Assembly: GCF_000724085.1 (NCBI RefSeq) | Contig: NZ_CCDL010000001.1 | Span: 868,001 to 932,000, forward strand | Direction of reading: 5' to 3' | Length of the DNA stretch: 64,000 bases | Origin: Oceanobacillus manasiensis | GTDB lineage: Bacteria; Bacillota; Bacilli; Bacillales; Amphibacillaceae | Part shown: in pieces, positions 33,118-43,206 of the stretch | Layout: the number at the start of each line of letters is the position of its first letter | Numbering within the stretch: the first letter of the stretch is position 1 | The notes under the pieces: model-generated | The model's database searches: none | Told to the model about the DNA's origin: nothing | The model's input: only the letters and a program-made list of their open reading frames with translations | Position numbers and translations under genes: made by a program

Positions 33118-33238
33118 TAGCTGCCAGTAGTACTCCCTAAATGGAATCAACATGCCAGTAAAGATCCATTTTGCCAACTAACATTTGCTGGGGAGGTTGG
33201 AAACCTACTACCAAATGAAGTTACATTTTATTGTTTAG
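33118..33238 (+). repeat. Diverged relic of the structured repeat (copy D)
   Basis: GTAGTACTCCC, CCAACTAACATTTG, GCTGGGGAGG and the tail CAAATGAAGTTACATTTTAT follow the order seen in copies A-C (GTAAGACTCCC, TCAACTAACA, AGTGGGGG, GATTGAAGTTTCACTTTAT). The terminal hairpin still pairs, but with different bases (CATTTG with CAAATG; AGG with CCT). It lies between lipL and ywfO, directly upstream of the lipL start. Confidence 0.65.
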
Positions 33239-33337
33239 AGGCTTTCTTTAAGAATCATAAACATCTCTTTTTTATCATGCTTATCTATTATATAATAATA
33301 CTATTATATGTTTGAACAGAAACGGGTTGGAAAATAA

Positions 33338-34666
33338 ATGGCTTATAAAGATGAACAATTAGTAGAAGAAAAAGTGTTTAAAGACCCTGTACATAGATAT
33401 GTCCATGTGAAGGACCGGGTGATTTGGGACTTGATTGCAGCACCTGAGTTTCAAAGACTGCGAAGGATCAAGCAACTCGGAACAACAAATTATACTTTTC
33501 ATGGCGCTGAACACAGTCGCTTCAATCATTCTCTTGGTGTTTATGAGATTGTACGGAGAATTATTTATAACTTCCAAGGGAGAGAGCATTGGAATAACGA
33601 CGAGCGATTACTTTGTCTGTGTGCAGCCTTACTTCATGATTTAGGACACGGTCCATTTTCTCATTCCTTTGAAAAAGTATTCAAGCTTGATCATGAGGAA
33701 TATACACAAAAGATCATTCTGGGAGAAACAAAGGTTCATGAAATTCTTGAACAGGCCGAGGAAGGCTTTGCTCAGAAAGTGGCAGATGTCATTGCTAAAA
33801 CGTATCAAAATAAACTTGTCGTTAGCCTAATCTCAAGTCAGATTGATGCAGACAGAATGGATTATTTGCAGCGGGATGCCTATTTCACGGGTGTAAGTTA
33901 TGGTCACTTTGATATGGAACGTATTTTAAGAGTAATGAGGCCGATTGAAGATCAGGTTGTAATTAAAGCTACAGGAATGCATGCGGTAGAAGATTACATT
34001 ATGAGCAGATACCAAATGTACTGGCAGGTTTACTTCCATCCTGTGACGAGAAGTGCTGAGGTAATCCTGACGAAGATTCTTCACCGTGCCAAATATCTTT
34101 ATGAAACAAAGGAATTTGAATTCAAACTGAAGCCGACTCACTTTATTTCCTTTTTCACTGGGGACGTGAAATTAGATGAGTACCTAAGGCTTGATGAGGG
34201 TATTGTTTCTTATTATTTCCAGCTTTGGCAGGAAGAAGATGACGAGATATTACGTGACCTTTGTGAGCGATTTATGAACAGAAGATTATTTAAGTATGTT
34301 GAGTTCAACCCGAACCTACAAATGGCCGAATGGATGGAGCTCTACAGGCTATTTTCTGATGCGGGAATTGATCCAGAATACTATCTTGTTGTTGATTCTT
34401 CATCTGATTTACCATATGATTTCTACCGTCCAGGCGAAGAGGAAGAACGACTGCCTATCCATTTACTCATGCCAAATGGTGATTTGAAGGAACTGTCGAG
34501 ACATTCAGATATTGTGGAATCCATTTCAGGTAAAAAAAGAACCGATCATAAATTGTATTTCCCGAAGGATTTACTGGAAAGCCTTCCTAACGGGAAGAAG
34601 AAAGCACGGATTAAGGAAATTTTATATGGGCAAGGGGAGTTAATAGATGCTAACGAATCACGCTAA
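33338..34666 (+). CDS. ywfO: HD-domain phosphohydrolase YwfO
   Basis: 442 residues. The HD metal site is intact: HSLGVYEI preceded by HGAEHSRFNHS, LLHDLGHGPFSHSFE, and the later SSQIDADRMDYLQRD. Family members are dGTPase-like; some act on dNTPs, and the precise substrate of YwfO is not fixed. The product starts MAYKDEQLVEEKVFKDPVHR. Binding site is weak (GGGTTGG). The 3' end overlaps ywgA by 20 bases. Confidence 0.9.
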   Translation: MAYKDEQLVEEKVFKDPVHRYVHVKDRVIWDLIAAPEFQRLRRIKQLGTTNYTFHGAEHSRFNHSLGVYEIVRRIIYNFQGREHWNNDERLLCLCAALLHDLGHGPFSHSFEKVFKLDHEEYTQKIILGETKVHEILEQAEEGFAQKVADVIAKTYQNKLVVSLISSQIDADRMDYLQRDAYFTGVSYGHFDMERILRVMRPIEDQVVIKATGMHAVEDYIMSRYQMYWQVYFHPVTRSAEVILTKILHRAKYLYETKEFEFKLKPTHFISFFTGDVKLDEYLRLDEGIVSYYFQLWQEEDDEILRDLCERFMNRRLFKYVEFNPNLQMAEWMELYRLFSDAGIDPEYYLVVDSSSDLPYDFYRPGEEEERLPIHLLMPNGDLKELSRHSDIVESISGKKRTDHKLYFPKDLLESLPNGKKKARIKEILYGQGELIDANESR

Positions 34667-35150
34667 ATTAATGCAGTTTTTCTCTGTGGCAAACGAGGTA
34701 ACTGGACGTAAAAAACTTCAGAAAATGATTTACATCCTGCAGAAGAGTAAGCTGCCATTCGAAGAGAAATTCCAATTTCATTTTTATGGTCCATATTCTG
34801 AAGAACTAACATTACGTGTGGAAGAGTTATGTAATCTGCATTTTATCAATGAGGAAAAAGAAGATAAGAGCAATTATCACCAATATCGTTATTCCATAAC
34901 AGAAGATGGCCAGTCCTTTTTGGATCAATTTGCCATGGATATGCCTGATTTGGGAACGAAGGTAGAAATGCTAAAAGGTAAAAGTTCACGCTTCTTAGAG
35001 CTTGTTGCAACAATGCTTTATTTTGATGACTTGCCACTGGAAGAAAATATTCAAAAAGTGCATGCCGTAAAACCGAAGCAAAAATATACTGATGATGAGA
35101 TACAAGAGGCTATTTCGTTCATCGCAGCTGTAAGTAAAGAAAACAGTTAA
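34647..35150 (+). CDS. ywgA: YwgA-family protein
   Basis: 167 residues starting inside the end of ywfO, with AAGGGGAG upstream. A winged-helix-like protein (KLMQFFSVANEVTGRKKLQKMIYIL; HFYGPYSEEL), the pattern of YwgA. Function unknown; tight coupling with the HD hydrolase suggests a joint role, which is the B. subtilis arrangement as well. Confidence 0.85.
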   Translation: MLTNHAKLMQFFSVANEVTGRKKLQKMIYILQKSKLPFEEKFQFHFYGPYSEELTLRVEELCNLHFINEEKEDKSNYHQYRYSITEDGQSFLDQFAMDMPDLGTKVEMLKGKSSRFLELVATMLYFDDLPLEENIQKVHAVKPKQKYTDDEIQEAISFIAAVSKENS

Positions 35151-35213
35151 GATGAAACAAGACTTGTGCTGTGCTAAAATGGGGTTCAACAGTAATGAAG
35201 GAGGATTCCAGAA

Positions 35214-35738
35214 ATGAGTTCTGATAACTCTTCAAATAAGAAGAAAACAACAAATGCATTTACAATTATAAAAGATGATTCAACAGACGGACATGGTGGT
35301 TATGGAGCCGGTACGATCAGTTTGGAAAACATGTCACCAGTTATTGTAGACCCAAATGAGAAAAGAGCCTATGTGGACATGGGTGCCATGCACGGGCGTA
35401 GTGATATCGAGCGTCGTGTGAAATTCCTGCCGAACAAGGATGAAGTCCCGAACGGTTTGCTGTATTGGATCGTCTGGGTAAACGTGGAACGCAACGAAAA
35501 CGGAACTTATTATGCTGGTGTGGCTGGTAGTGAAGTGAGGGTGGACCGTCCAATTAAACGAGCATATAAATCTATGCCAGAGCACGTAACCCATATGGAT
35601 AAATCCCTAAAAGGAAAAATAATTTTAGAGCACATGGATGAGGAGTCCAAAAAGCTTTTAAAGGATTTTCTAGTAGAATTTGATGCAGATATGTGGGCAA
35701 ATTCTTCAGACGAGTTAAAAGAAGTACTCCCAGAATAG
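35214..35738 (+). CDS. ywhD: YwhD-family protein
   Basis: 174 residues with binding site AAGGAGG. Starts SSDNSSNKKKTTNAFTII and contains the conserved AYVDMGAMHGRSDIERRVKF and NGLLYWIVWVNVERNENGTY, matching YwhD. Soluble, no known function. In B. subtilis ywhD neighbours the same penicillin-binding protein and speE/speB genes. Confidence 0.88.
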   Translation: MSSDNSSNKKKTTNAFTIIKDDSTDGHGGYGAGTISLENMSPVIVDPNEKRAYVDMGAMHGRSDIERRVKFLPNKDEVPNGLLYWIVWVNVERNENGTYYAGVAGSEVRVDRPIKRAYKSMPEHVTHMDKSLKGKIILEHMDEESKKLLKDFLVEFDADMWANSSDELKEVLPE

Positions 35739-35940
35739 TAACGGAAAAAGTGACTATTTTGTGACACATTATAAAAAAATTGCGTACAACTTGTAATTGG
35801 ATGAAGGGGATTCGGGTTAAGTGAACGTTGACCCGGCGCAGGTCTATCCTAGTCAGCGCTCTATAATGCGGGCGCTTGCTCTTTTGATTATAAATTTGTA
35901 AAATGTGTATACATGGGTAACTCATGTATTACTAGGACGA
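35739..35940. other. Structured non-coding stretch after ywhD
   Basis: Contains CGGGTTAA (35813-35820) pairing with TTGACCCG (35828-35835), then an AGCGC...GCGCT pairing (about 35854-35875) and a TACATG...CATGTA dyad (about 35910-35928). The first two are locally GC-rich in an AT-rich gap. No open frame. Could be a small RNA or the end of an older element. Confidence 0.45.
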
Positions 35941-35984
35941 AAAGAAGCTGATTCCAACTGGATAGGAGGAATCAGCTTCTTTTT
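35941..35984. terminator. Bidirectional terminator between ywhD and the penicillin-binding protein
   Basis: AAAGAAGCTGATTCC and GGAATCAGCTTCTTT form a perfect 15-bp stem with A-run on one side and T-run on the other, between convergent genes. Confidence 0.93.
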
Positions 35985-36033
35985 GTCTTTTTTTATCAAT
36001 TTGGCTTTAACAAGACTACAGTTACGAAATCTT

Positions 36034-38061
36034 TTACCGAAACAAATCAAATAATTGTTCTACCATGCTTTTTTCCTTGTCTTTATCCTCTTGTTGGTAA
36101 TGTTCGGTGCAATGCCCTTCAGGCTCTGTTCCTTTTTCAAAATACATGACACGACTTGAATCGCAATATGGTGTTGCTCGCAGTCCTGTTATAGGATCGA
36201 TAGGGATGCCCACAAGACCGCTTGGTGCAGTAAAATTTTCTACTGGAAGCTCTTCATGTGCAGCTTCCATAAACCCTGCCCAGATTTGCTTGGTATAAGC
36301 AGATTCTGCGACCTTCTCCATTGGTCGATTATCATCATAGCCAGCCCAAACCCCTGTCACAAGTGATGGACTATAACCTATCATCCAACTGTCGGAATTG
36401 GTTGTACCGGACTTTCCGGCATAGATTCTGGAGAGTTGGTCTGAGATTGATGATCCTGTTACAGACATGTAGCCATCCAATTCCCTGTCAAATATGCCAG
36501 TTAAGAGATGGGTAAGGAGAAAAGCTGTCTTTGAGTCGAGTTTCTGCTTTCCTTTTTTCGTATTATGTTCATAAACGGTTTTACCATTACGGTCGACAAT
36601 TTTTTCGATGGTATGACCTTGAAGTTCATGCCCCCCATTTGCAAGCATGCCATAGGCTGTGACCATTTCTTTTACATTTACAGTTGCTGTCCCGAGTGCT
36701 AGGGAAGGTACGGCAGGAAGCTTACTTGTTATGCCAAACTCCCTTGCAGCATCTACAAGCCTCTCTGGCCCAAGATACATATTTGTTTTTACAGCATATA
36801 TGTTGTCAGACAAAGCAATAGCTTGTGCTAGTGTAATGGGCTTATTTGCATAATAGCCGTTAAAATTACTTGGCTGGTATACGTTACCATCTGCTAACTC
36901 GAAGCTAGTTGGCTTGCTCATCAACATAGTATTGGGCGTATACCCATTTTCAAGTGCAGCATAATATAGAAAAGGCTTAAACGAAGAACCAGGCATTCGC
37001 TTTGCCGATGTGGTCCGGTTAAATGGACTCTGTTTATAGTCTCTTCCACCAAGCATGGCAGTAATACCACCTGTTCTAGGATCAACTGCTAAAGCACCTA
37101 TCTCCAGTTCTGTTTCAGGCTGCACTGTCTTCTCTACTTGTTGCTCAAGTAGCTTTTGCTGTGTGGTGTTAAGTGTTGTATAGATAGAATAACCGCCTGC
37201 CCGGACTTCTTTCTGTTTCCTATCCAGTAGCTCAGCGGCTTCCTTGATGACTGTATCTTGAAAATGGTGGGCGATTTTCTCCTGGTTATTCGGACTGTTT
37301 TCTGCATAGATTAATTCCTGTCGCAATGCCGAATCAAATGATTTTTGATCGATGTACCCTTCATTATGTAAGTTGGTCAATATTTGTTTTTGACGATTTT
37401 GCGCCCTTTCTTCATCGTTAAGAGGCGAGTAATAAGTTGGTCCCTTAGGAATGCCCGCTAGCATCGCTGCTTCAGCAATCGTTAAATCTGTAGCTGATTT
37501 ATTATAAAAATAGTTACTTGCAGCTTCAATTCCATATGCTCCATGACCGTAGTAAATAGTATTTAAGTAGCCTTCGAGAATGTCTTCTTTGGAGTAAAAC
37601 ATTTCAAGCCGAACTGTATAAAATGCTTCTTTGATCTTCCGGGTGAGGCTTTTTTCATGGGTTAAATAAAGATTCCTTGCATATTGCTGGGTTAATGTGC
37701 TGGCACCTTCTTTGAGGGACCATGTTTGAATATCCTTCACAATTGCTCCCATGATACGTTTCAGGTCAAAGCCATGGTGATTGTGAAAGTTCTGATCTTC
37801 GGTAAGTAGAGTGGCCGCAATGATTTCCTCAGACATATCGCTAAGTTCAACCCATTGACGATATTCCGGCCCACGTTCTTCTCCAATCACTTCTTCATTG
37901 CTACTATAAAGCGTGGTATTCTGATCCATTTGCAAATCTGGTGGACCAAGCAGGAAACTAGTAAGGTAAATGGAACCCGCTCCAAGTAGGACAACTGCCA
38001 CCAGCCACACGATTAATTTTAATAGGAGTTTTGACCCCAAGTTATACTTTCCTTTTCCCAT
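36034..38061 (-). CDS. pbpG: Class A penicillin-binding protein (PbpG-like)
   Basis: 675 residues: one N-terminal membrane helix (about 14-35), a transglycosylase domain with the LLTEDQNFHNHHGFD catalytic-glutamate motif, and a transpeptidase domain. The transpeptidase has the active-site SxxK (GSSFKPF), SxN (ALSDNIYA) and KSGT (AGKSGTTNSDSW). Synthesises and cross-links peptidoglycan on the outer face of the membrane. By synteny it is the counterpart of B. subtilis PbpG (YwhE), made in the forespore, but I see no forespore promoter that settles this. Divergent from speE. Confidence 0.9.
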   Translation of the reverse strand: MGKGKYNLGSKLLLKLIVWLVAVVLLGAGSIYLTSFLLGPPDLQMDQNTTLYSSNEEVIGEERGPEYRQWVELSDMSEEIIAATLLTEDQNFHNHHGFDLKRIMGAIVKDIQTWSLKEGASTLTQQYARNLYLTHEKSLTRKIKEAFYTVRLEMFYSKEDILEGYLNTIYYGHGAYGIEAASNYFYNKSATDLTIAEAAMLAGIPKGPTYYSPLNDEERAQNRQKQILTNLHNEGYIDQKSFDSALRQELIYAENSPNNQEKIAHHFQDTVIKEAAELLDRKQKEVRAGGYSIYTTLNTTQQKLLEQQVEKTVQPETELEIGALAVDPRTGGITAMLGGRDYKQSPFNRTTSAKRMPGSSFKPFLYYAALENGYTPNTMLMSKPTSFELADGNVYQPSNFNGYYANKPITLAQAIALSDNIYAVKTNMYLGPERLVDAAREFGITSKLPAVPSLALGTATVNVKEMVTAYGMLANGGHELQGHTIEKIVDRNGKTVYEHNTKKGKQKLDSKTAFLLTHLLTGIFDRELDGYMSVTGSSISDQLSRIYAGKSGTTNSDSWMIGYSPSLVTGVWAGYDDNRPMEKVAESAYTKQIWAGFMEAAHEELPVENFTAPSGLVGIPIDPITGLRATPYCDSSRVMYFEKGTEPEGHCTEHYQQEDKDKEKSMVEQLFDLFR

Positions 38062-38201
38062 GATTCGTATCTCCAGTATGTGTGCATTTCTATCAGTATG
38101 GGAAAAGATAAAAAGATCTAAACAAATTGTGGAAAAAAGCTTGTCTTTTTGTGGAAATTCTCTATAATTTTATTGTCTTGATAGATGAAGGAGTGAAGAA
38201 A

Positions 38202-39029
38202 ATGAGCATGTGGTTTACTGAAAATCAAACAGCCAATTTTGGCATTACTGCAAAAATAAAACAAACACTAGCTACTGTGAAAACTGACTTCCAGGAGCTA
38301 CAAATGATAGAAACAGAAGAATGGGGAAATATGCTCGTTCTAGATGATATGGTTATGACAACAGAGAGAGACGAATTTGTCTACCATGAGATGGTTGCAC
38401 ATGTTCCGTTATTTACCCATCCTAAACCGAAACATGTTCTAGTTGTGGGTGGAGGAGATGGTGGAGTTATTCGAGAAGTGCTTAAACATCCATCTGTCGA
38501 AAAGGCGGTTCTTGTCGAAATCGATGGACAGGTAATTGAGTACTCGAAAAAATTTCTACCGTCGATTGCGGGAACATTGGATGACCCGCGAGTAGAAGTA
38601 AAAGTCGATGATGGGTTTCTTTACATTGCAAACAGCAAACGTGAATTCGATGTTATCATGGTGGATTCCACAGAGCCTGTAGGTCCAGCAGTTAACCTCT
38701 TTACAGAAGGGTTTTACAGCGGGATAAAAGATGCCTTAAAAGATGATGGTATCTTCGTTGCACAGACGGACAACCCATGGTTTAAAGCGGACCTCATTCA
38801 CCAGGTGTATCATGATGTAAAGAAAATTTTTCCTGTTACAAAACTATATACTGCTAATATCCCTACCTACCCAAGTGGGCTATGGACATTTACAATGGGT
38901 AGTAAAATACATGATCCGTTAAAAGTGAAGCCAGAACGTTTTCATGAAATCGAAACAAAATATTACACACCAGAACTGCATTCAGCTTCCTTTGCGTTGC
39001 CGAGGTTTGTGTCAGATTTATTGAAATAG
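38202..39029 (+). CDS. speE: Spermidine synthase
   Basis: 275 residues from ATG 38202 ([19 protein letters not shown]), with AAGGAG eight bases upstream; an in-frame upstream ATG lacks one. Transfers aminopropyl from decarboxylated S-adenosylmethionine to putrescine. Motifs: [16 protein letters not shown] (nucleotide site), the conserved [11 protein letters not shown] and AQTDNPW. Forms an operon with speB. Confidence 0.96.
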   Translation: MSMWFTENQTANFGITAKIKQTLATVKTDFQELQMIETEEWGNMLVLDDMVMTTERDEFVYHEMVAHVPLFTHPKPKHVLVVGGGDGGVIREVLKHPSVEKAVLVEIDGQVIEYSKKFLPSIAGTLDDPRVEVKVDDGFLYIANSKREFDVIMVDSTEPVGPAVNLFTEGFYSGIKDALKDDGIFVAQTDNPWFKADLIHQVYHDVKKIFPVTKLYTANIPTYPSGLWTFTMGSKIHDPLKVKPERFHEIETKYYTPELHSASFALPRFVSDLLK

Positions 39030-39041
39030 AGGAGGGTCTCC

Positions 39042-39914
39042 ATGCGATTTGATGAGGCGTACTCAGGAAAAGTGTTTATCATGTCAGGAAATGATTACGA
39101 AAAAGCACAGGCTGTCATTTATGGTATGCCAATGGACTGGACAGTAAGTTTTCGTCCTGGTTCACGTTTTGGCCCTGGCCGTATTCGCGAAGCCTCAATC
39201 GGGCTGGAAGAGTACAGTCCATACATGGACAAGCATTTAGAGGAGATTTCCTATTTTGATGCAGGAGATATTCCTCTACCATTTGGCAATCCCCAGCGCA
39301 GTTTGGACGAGATTCGCAACTATGTAACAAAGCTTGCCGCAGATGGAAAGTTTCCACTTGGTTTGGGTGGAGAGCATTTAGTTACATGGCCGGTCATTCA
39401 GGCAATGCACGAGGTATATCCTGATATGGCGCTTATTCACATTGATGCCCATGCTGATTTGCGTGAAGAATATGAAGGTGAGGCATTATCCCATTCGACA
39501 CCTGTTCGAAAAATTTGTGACTTGCTTGGTGCAGAGAACGTCTATTCATTTGGTATTCGTTCTGGGATGCGAGAAGAATTTCAGTTTGCTAAGGAAAGCG
39601 GCATGCATATGACGAAATATGATGTAGCTGCACCGTTAGAAAAAGCATTGCCAGAGCTTGCAGGAAGAAAGGTATATGTCACCATCGATATTGATGTATT
39701 AGATCCAGCATTCGCACCAGGTACTGGTACAGCTGAAGCTGGTGGAATCACATCCAAAGAATTGCTAAAAGCAATTCAGCTCATTGCCGAGTCTAAGGTG
39801 GAGGTTATCGGAGCAGACCTCGTAGAAGTTGCCCCAGCCTATGACCATTCAGAAAAGACAGCTATTGCAGCAAGCAAATTCGTTCGTGAAATGCTGCTTG
39901 GTTGGGTGAAATGA
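39042..39914 (+). CDS. speB: Agmatinase
   Basis: 290 residues of the ureohydrolase family; makes putrescine from agmatine, feeding SpeE. Both manganese motifs are present: LIHIDAHADLR and VTIDIDVLDPAFAPGTGT, plus GGEHLVTWP. Starts 12 bp after speE with GAGGAGGG. Terminator follows. Confidence 0.96.
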   Translation: MRFDEAYSGKVFIMSGNDYEKAQAVIYGMPMDWTVSFRPGSRFGPGRIREASIGLEEYSPYMDKHLEEISYFDAGDIPLPFGNPQRSLDEIRNYVTKLAADGKFPLGLGGEHLVTWPVIQAMHEVYPDMALIHIDAHADLREEYEGEALSHSTPVRKICDLLGAENVYSFGIRSGMREEFQFAKESGMHMTKYDVAAPLEKALPELAGRKVYVTIDIDVLDPAFAPGTGTAEAGGITSKELLKAIQLIAESKVEVIGADLVEVAPAYDHSEKTAIAASKFVREMLLGWVK

Positions 39915-39918
39915 TTGT

Positions 39919-39947
39919 AAAGCCTCTCCCTTTGGTGGAGGCTTTTT
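39919..39947 (+). terminator. Terminator after speB
   Basis: AAGCCTCTCCC and GTGGAGGCTT around a short loop, then TTTTTAT. Confidence 0.88.
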
Positions 39948-40107
39948 ATAATGCTTGTGTATGAACGTCAGTTTGATGAGAAATGTACACCATTTGCAGT
40001 TCATAGCAGGATGCAAATTCAGGAATTTTAAAGGTAGTTCTGGCATTTCCCCCCTGATTAACGATATAATAGGTCATTATATGATTTTTTACGATTGAGG
40101 AGATTTG

Positions 40108-40548
40108 ATGACAAAACAAGGACGACCAGTCATGATTGAGCTTTCGAGTTCTATTGAGGATAATGGAACTGTTGAAAAGAGCCACATGCAGCATTCAGGT
40201 GAATTTTTCCAAAAAGGAAAACTGGATGTACTACGCTATGAAGAGCAGGGGGAGGATGGCTTCTCTACAAAAAACCTGATCACGATACAGCCAGAAAAAG
40301 TAAGTATTAAGCGAACTGGCAATGTTAGTATGAACCAGCAATTTCAGCAGGGGCAGATAACGGAAAATATGCTCAAGCATCCTTATGGCAGCATGCATAT
40401 GGAAACATCTACCCAAACAATTAGCTACGATGCACCTACAATCAAGTCTGAAGGGTGCTTAACGATAGAGTACACGGTTAAACTAAATGGCCAGGATGAA
40501 CGCAGCCATGAGATCAAACTTACAATTATAGAGGAGGGTGCCAAATGA
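40108..40548 (+). CDS. ywiB: YwiB (DUF1934) beta-barrel protein
   Basis: 146 residues from ATG 40108, five bases after GAGGAG. Predicted all-beta protein ending in [19 protein letters not shown]; lipocalin-like in family descriptions. Role unknown. Overlaps argS by four bases (ATGA), as in B. subtilis ywiB-argS. Confidence 0.88.
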   Translation: MTKQGRPVMIELSSSIEDNGTVEKSHMQHSGEFFQKGKLDVLRYEEQGEDGFSTKNLITIQPEKVSIKRTGNVSMNQQFQQGQITENMLKHPYGSMHMETSTQTISYDAPTIKSEGCLTIEYTVKLNGQDERSHEIKLTIIEEGAK

Positions 40549-42215
40549 ACGTGTTGGCCCAAACGGAAGAAACATTAAAACAAGCAATTGCAGCAGCTGT
40601 TATACAGGCAGAACTAGCGACAGAAGAGGAGCTTCCTTCCATTGTTTTAGAGAAACCAAAAGATAAAGCCCATGGTGATTTCGCAACAAATATTGCGATG
40701 CAACTTGCTAGAATTGCCAAAAAGGCTCCTAGACAAATAGCGGAAGACATTACTGCTAACCTTGATAAAACCAAAGGTTCCATAGAAAAGGTGGAAATTG
40801 CTGGACCTGGATTTATTAACTTTTTCATGAAAAATGATTTTCTCGGTGAAATCATTCCCACTATTTTAAATGACCAAGCATCATACGGGCGTACGAATGC
40901 CGGCCAAGGGGAAAAGGTTCAAGTAGAATTTGTATCTGTTAACCCGACTGGTGATCTCCATTTAGGTCATGCTCGTGGCGCTGCATTTGGCGACGTGCTT
41001 TGTAATGTGCTAGATGCTGCAGGCTACCTAGTAGAACGTGAATATTATATCAACGATGCAGGAAACCAAATTGATAACCTAGCATTGTCAGTTGATGCAC
41101 GCTATTTCCAGGCGCTAGGCAAGGATGTTGCCATGCCTGAAGATGGGTACCACGGGGAAGATATTATTAAAATCGGCGAAAAACTGGTAGAAGAGCATGG
41201 CGATAGTTGGGCTGAGAAGGATCAGTCTGAGCGTCTAGCTTTCTTTAAGGAATATGGTTTGAAATATGAGCTTGGTAAAATTGAAGAAGATTTAGCTGAG
41301 TTCCGTGTGCATTTCGATAACTGGTTCTCTGAACGTTCTTTGTACCAGGATGATAAAATTACCGAAGCACTCGAAGTATTGAAAAATGGCGATCATGTGT
41401 ATGAGAAGGATGGCGCCACGTGGTTCCGTACCACAGACTTCGGTGATGATAAAGACCGTGTACTAAAAAAACAGGATGGCAGCTACACGTATCTGACACC
41501 GGATATTGCCTACCATAAAAATAAATTAGACCGGGGCTTTAATAAGATTATTAACGTATGGGGTGCAGACCATCATGGCTATATTCCGAGAATGCGTGCA
41601 GCTATTCAGGCATTGGGCTATCCGGTAGAAAAATTTGATGTAGAAATTATTCAAATGGTAAACCTGTTTGAAAACGGAGAAAAGCTTCGCATGAGTAAGC
41701 GTACAGGAAAAGCTGTTGCTCTAAGAGAATTAATGGAAGAAGTTGGGGTAGACGCTGTTCGTTATTATTTTGTGACGCGTTCAAATGATTCACAGCTTGA
41801 CTTTGATATGGATTTGGCCCGTTCCCAATCCAATGATAATCCAGTATTCTATGTACAGTACGCTCATGCACGGATTTGTACGATGCTGAAGCAAGCTGAG
41901 AGTAAAGGATTTGAAGTTGAAGCTAGCTATGATGCGAGCTTGTTAACTGCAGAGAAGGAAGTCGATTTACTGAAAAAACTCGGTGAATTTCCGAAGACTG
42001 TTGCAGATGCTGCCGAAAAGCAAACACCGCATAAAGTTACACAGTATGTGTATGACCTAGCAACATTGTTGCACAGCTTTTATAACGCTGAAAAAGTTCT
42101 AGATGAATCCAATAAAGAACTAACACACGCGCGTATTGCACTTATGGAAGCAGTGAAAACTGTATTACAAAATGCATTGAAGCTAATCGCGGTTACCGCT
42201 CCAGAAAAAATGTAA
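40545..42215 (+). CDS. argS: Arginyl-tRNA synthetase
   Basis: 556 residues, class I. HIGH-type motif in [15 protein letters not shown], the KMSKS-type loop [10 protein letters not shown], an N-terminal tRNA-contacting domain (from [15 protein letters not shown] region) and a C-terminal DALR anticodon domain ending VTAPEKM. Charges tRNA-Arg. Translation coupled to ywiB. Confidence 0.97.
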   Translation: MNVLAQTEETLKQAIAAAVIQAELATEEELPSIVLEKPKDKAHGDFATNIAMQLARIAKKAPRQIAEDITANLDKTKGSIEKVEIAGPGFINFFMKNDFLGEIIPTILNDQASYGRTNAGQGEKVQVEFVSVNPTGDLHLGHARGAAFGDVLCNVLDAAGYLVEREYYINDAGNQIDNLALSVDARYFQALGKDVAMPEDGYHGEDIIKIGEKLVEEHGDSWAEKDQSERLAFFKEYGLKYELGKIEEDLAEFRVHFDNWFSERSLYQDDKITEALEVLKNGDHVYEKDGATWFRTTDFGDDKDRVLKKQDGSYTYLTPDIAYHKNKLDRGFNKIINVWGADHHGYIPRMRAAIQALGYPVEKFDVEIIQMVNLFENGEKLRMSKRTGKAVALRELMEEVGVDAVRYYFVTRSNDSQLDFDMDLARSQSNDNPVFYVQYAHARICTMLKQAESKGFEVEASYDASLLTAEKEVDLLKKLGEFPKTVADAAEKQTPHKVTQYVYDLATLLHSFYNAEKVLDESNKELTHARIALMEAVKTVLQNALKLIAVTAPEKM

Positions 42216-42234
42216 AGTAACTGCTTCTTATCTA

Positions 42235-42266
42235 AAAAATCTCAGTTCACTGGACTGAGATTTTTT
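42235..42266. terminator. Bidirectional terminator between argS and the lipoprotein gene
   Basis: AATCTCAGT pairs with ACTGAGATT; flanked by A-run and T-run, between convergent genes. Confidence 0.93.
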
Positions 42267-42281
42267 GTTTGTTTTCATTAC

Positions 42282-42839
42282 CTATTTGATAAGTATTCGA
42301 ATTTCATCTTCATTATCATCTACTAGATCATCTAATAACGCATTAGCTTTTTTAGTATATTCTTCCCCGCTCCCATCTGGCTCACCTAGTATTTCTTCTA
42401 TAAATGCTATTACATAAATACTCATTTCCTGACTTTTCTCGAAGTATTTCTCATAGTATTCTTCAGGGGTCATTCCAAATTTGGCAGACTGGGCATCTGC
42501 AAATTCACGCGTTCCATTTGCAATTTCTGAATCGTCTTCTTCTGGAGGATAGTTACCCATTACCTTTTTTGTATCCTGAATCTCTTGCAGCTCATGTGAG
42601 ATATCAAGGTTCATTCTCTTTACTTCCTGCTCGGCTAATTTTGCTTTAACCGTACCAGGGAGATTTTCAAGTGCTTTGTCATCGGGGTATAGAAAACGTA
42701 AATCTCCAACTGTTATTTCCTCTCCACGTACAATCGCTACTATATCGTCGTTATCATAATCTGATAAACTATTGTCGCTACATCCGAATAAGAAAATTAT
42801 ACAAGCAAGACATGTATAACGAAACAATCTCTTCACCAA
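42282..42839 (-). CDS. Small lipoprotein with SurA/PrsA-like N-terminal region
   Basis: 185 residues. A signal peptide with lipobox (LFGC, cysteine at about 20) is followed by the sequence DIVAIVRGEEITVGDLRFLYPDDK, the kind of opening strand and helix found in PrsA/SurA chaperones. A helical region with FGMTPEEYYEKYF follows. The peptidyl-prolyl isomerase domain is absent and the length is well below PrsA. Binding site GGGGG on the minus strand. A folding or envelope role is inferred only. Confidence 0.7.
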   Translation of the reverse strand: MVKRLFRYTCLACIIFLFGCSDNSLSDYDNDDIVAIVRGEEITVGDLRFLYPDDKALENLPGTVKAKLAEQEVKRMNLDISHELQEIQDTKKVMGNYPPEEDDSEIANGTREFADAQSAKFGMTPEEYYEKYFEKSQEMSIYVIAFIEEILGEPDGSGEEYTKKANALLDDLVDDNEDEIRILIK

Positions 42840-43075
42840 TTCCCCCCCTTAATAAAAACGCCTTAATTCACGAGTTCATAATTTATATATTTTAACATAA
42901 ATATCCAGAACATTTTCGAAAAAGACAAGACATATGTGAATATAGCGCTTATATTTAAGGTAGGATTTTCAGAAGGTGTGTTATCCGCTTGGATAGCAGT
43001 GACTGGTACAGCAGAATTGCCACAAAGTGCTGAAACATTTCCTTTGTCCGTAGCTTAATATTTTCTGGATTTAAG

Positions 43076-43103
43076 TTGACTGAATGATCATTCATCGTTT
43101 AAA
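43076..43103 (+). promoter_or_regulatory. fadF promoter overlapped by a FadR-type operator
   Basis: TTGACT (43076-43081) and TTTAAA (43098-43103) form a SigA-like promoter with a 16-bp spacer. The spacer contains TGAATGATCATTCA (43081-43094), a perfect 14-bp palindrome matching the TGAATGA...TCATTCA operator of B. subtilis FadR. Repression by the FadR-like regulator at 49998, relieved by long-chain acyl-CoA, is expected. Confidence 0.78.
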
Positions 43104-43206
43104 GTAGAGGTAGATGTTGTTTATTTTCAACTATTCGTAAAAATGAAATCGCTAACAAAAAATACGGATAGAAGACATGCAGGAAATGACAGAGGGGGAG
43201 CGGATA

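Noticed and set aside
33097-33177. N-terminal extension of LipL to an upstream ATG
   Set aside because: It would add 27 residues encoded by the repeat relic; the internal ATG has an ideal binding site and matches the family length.
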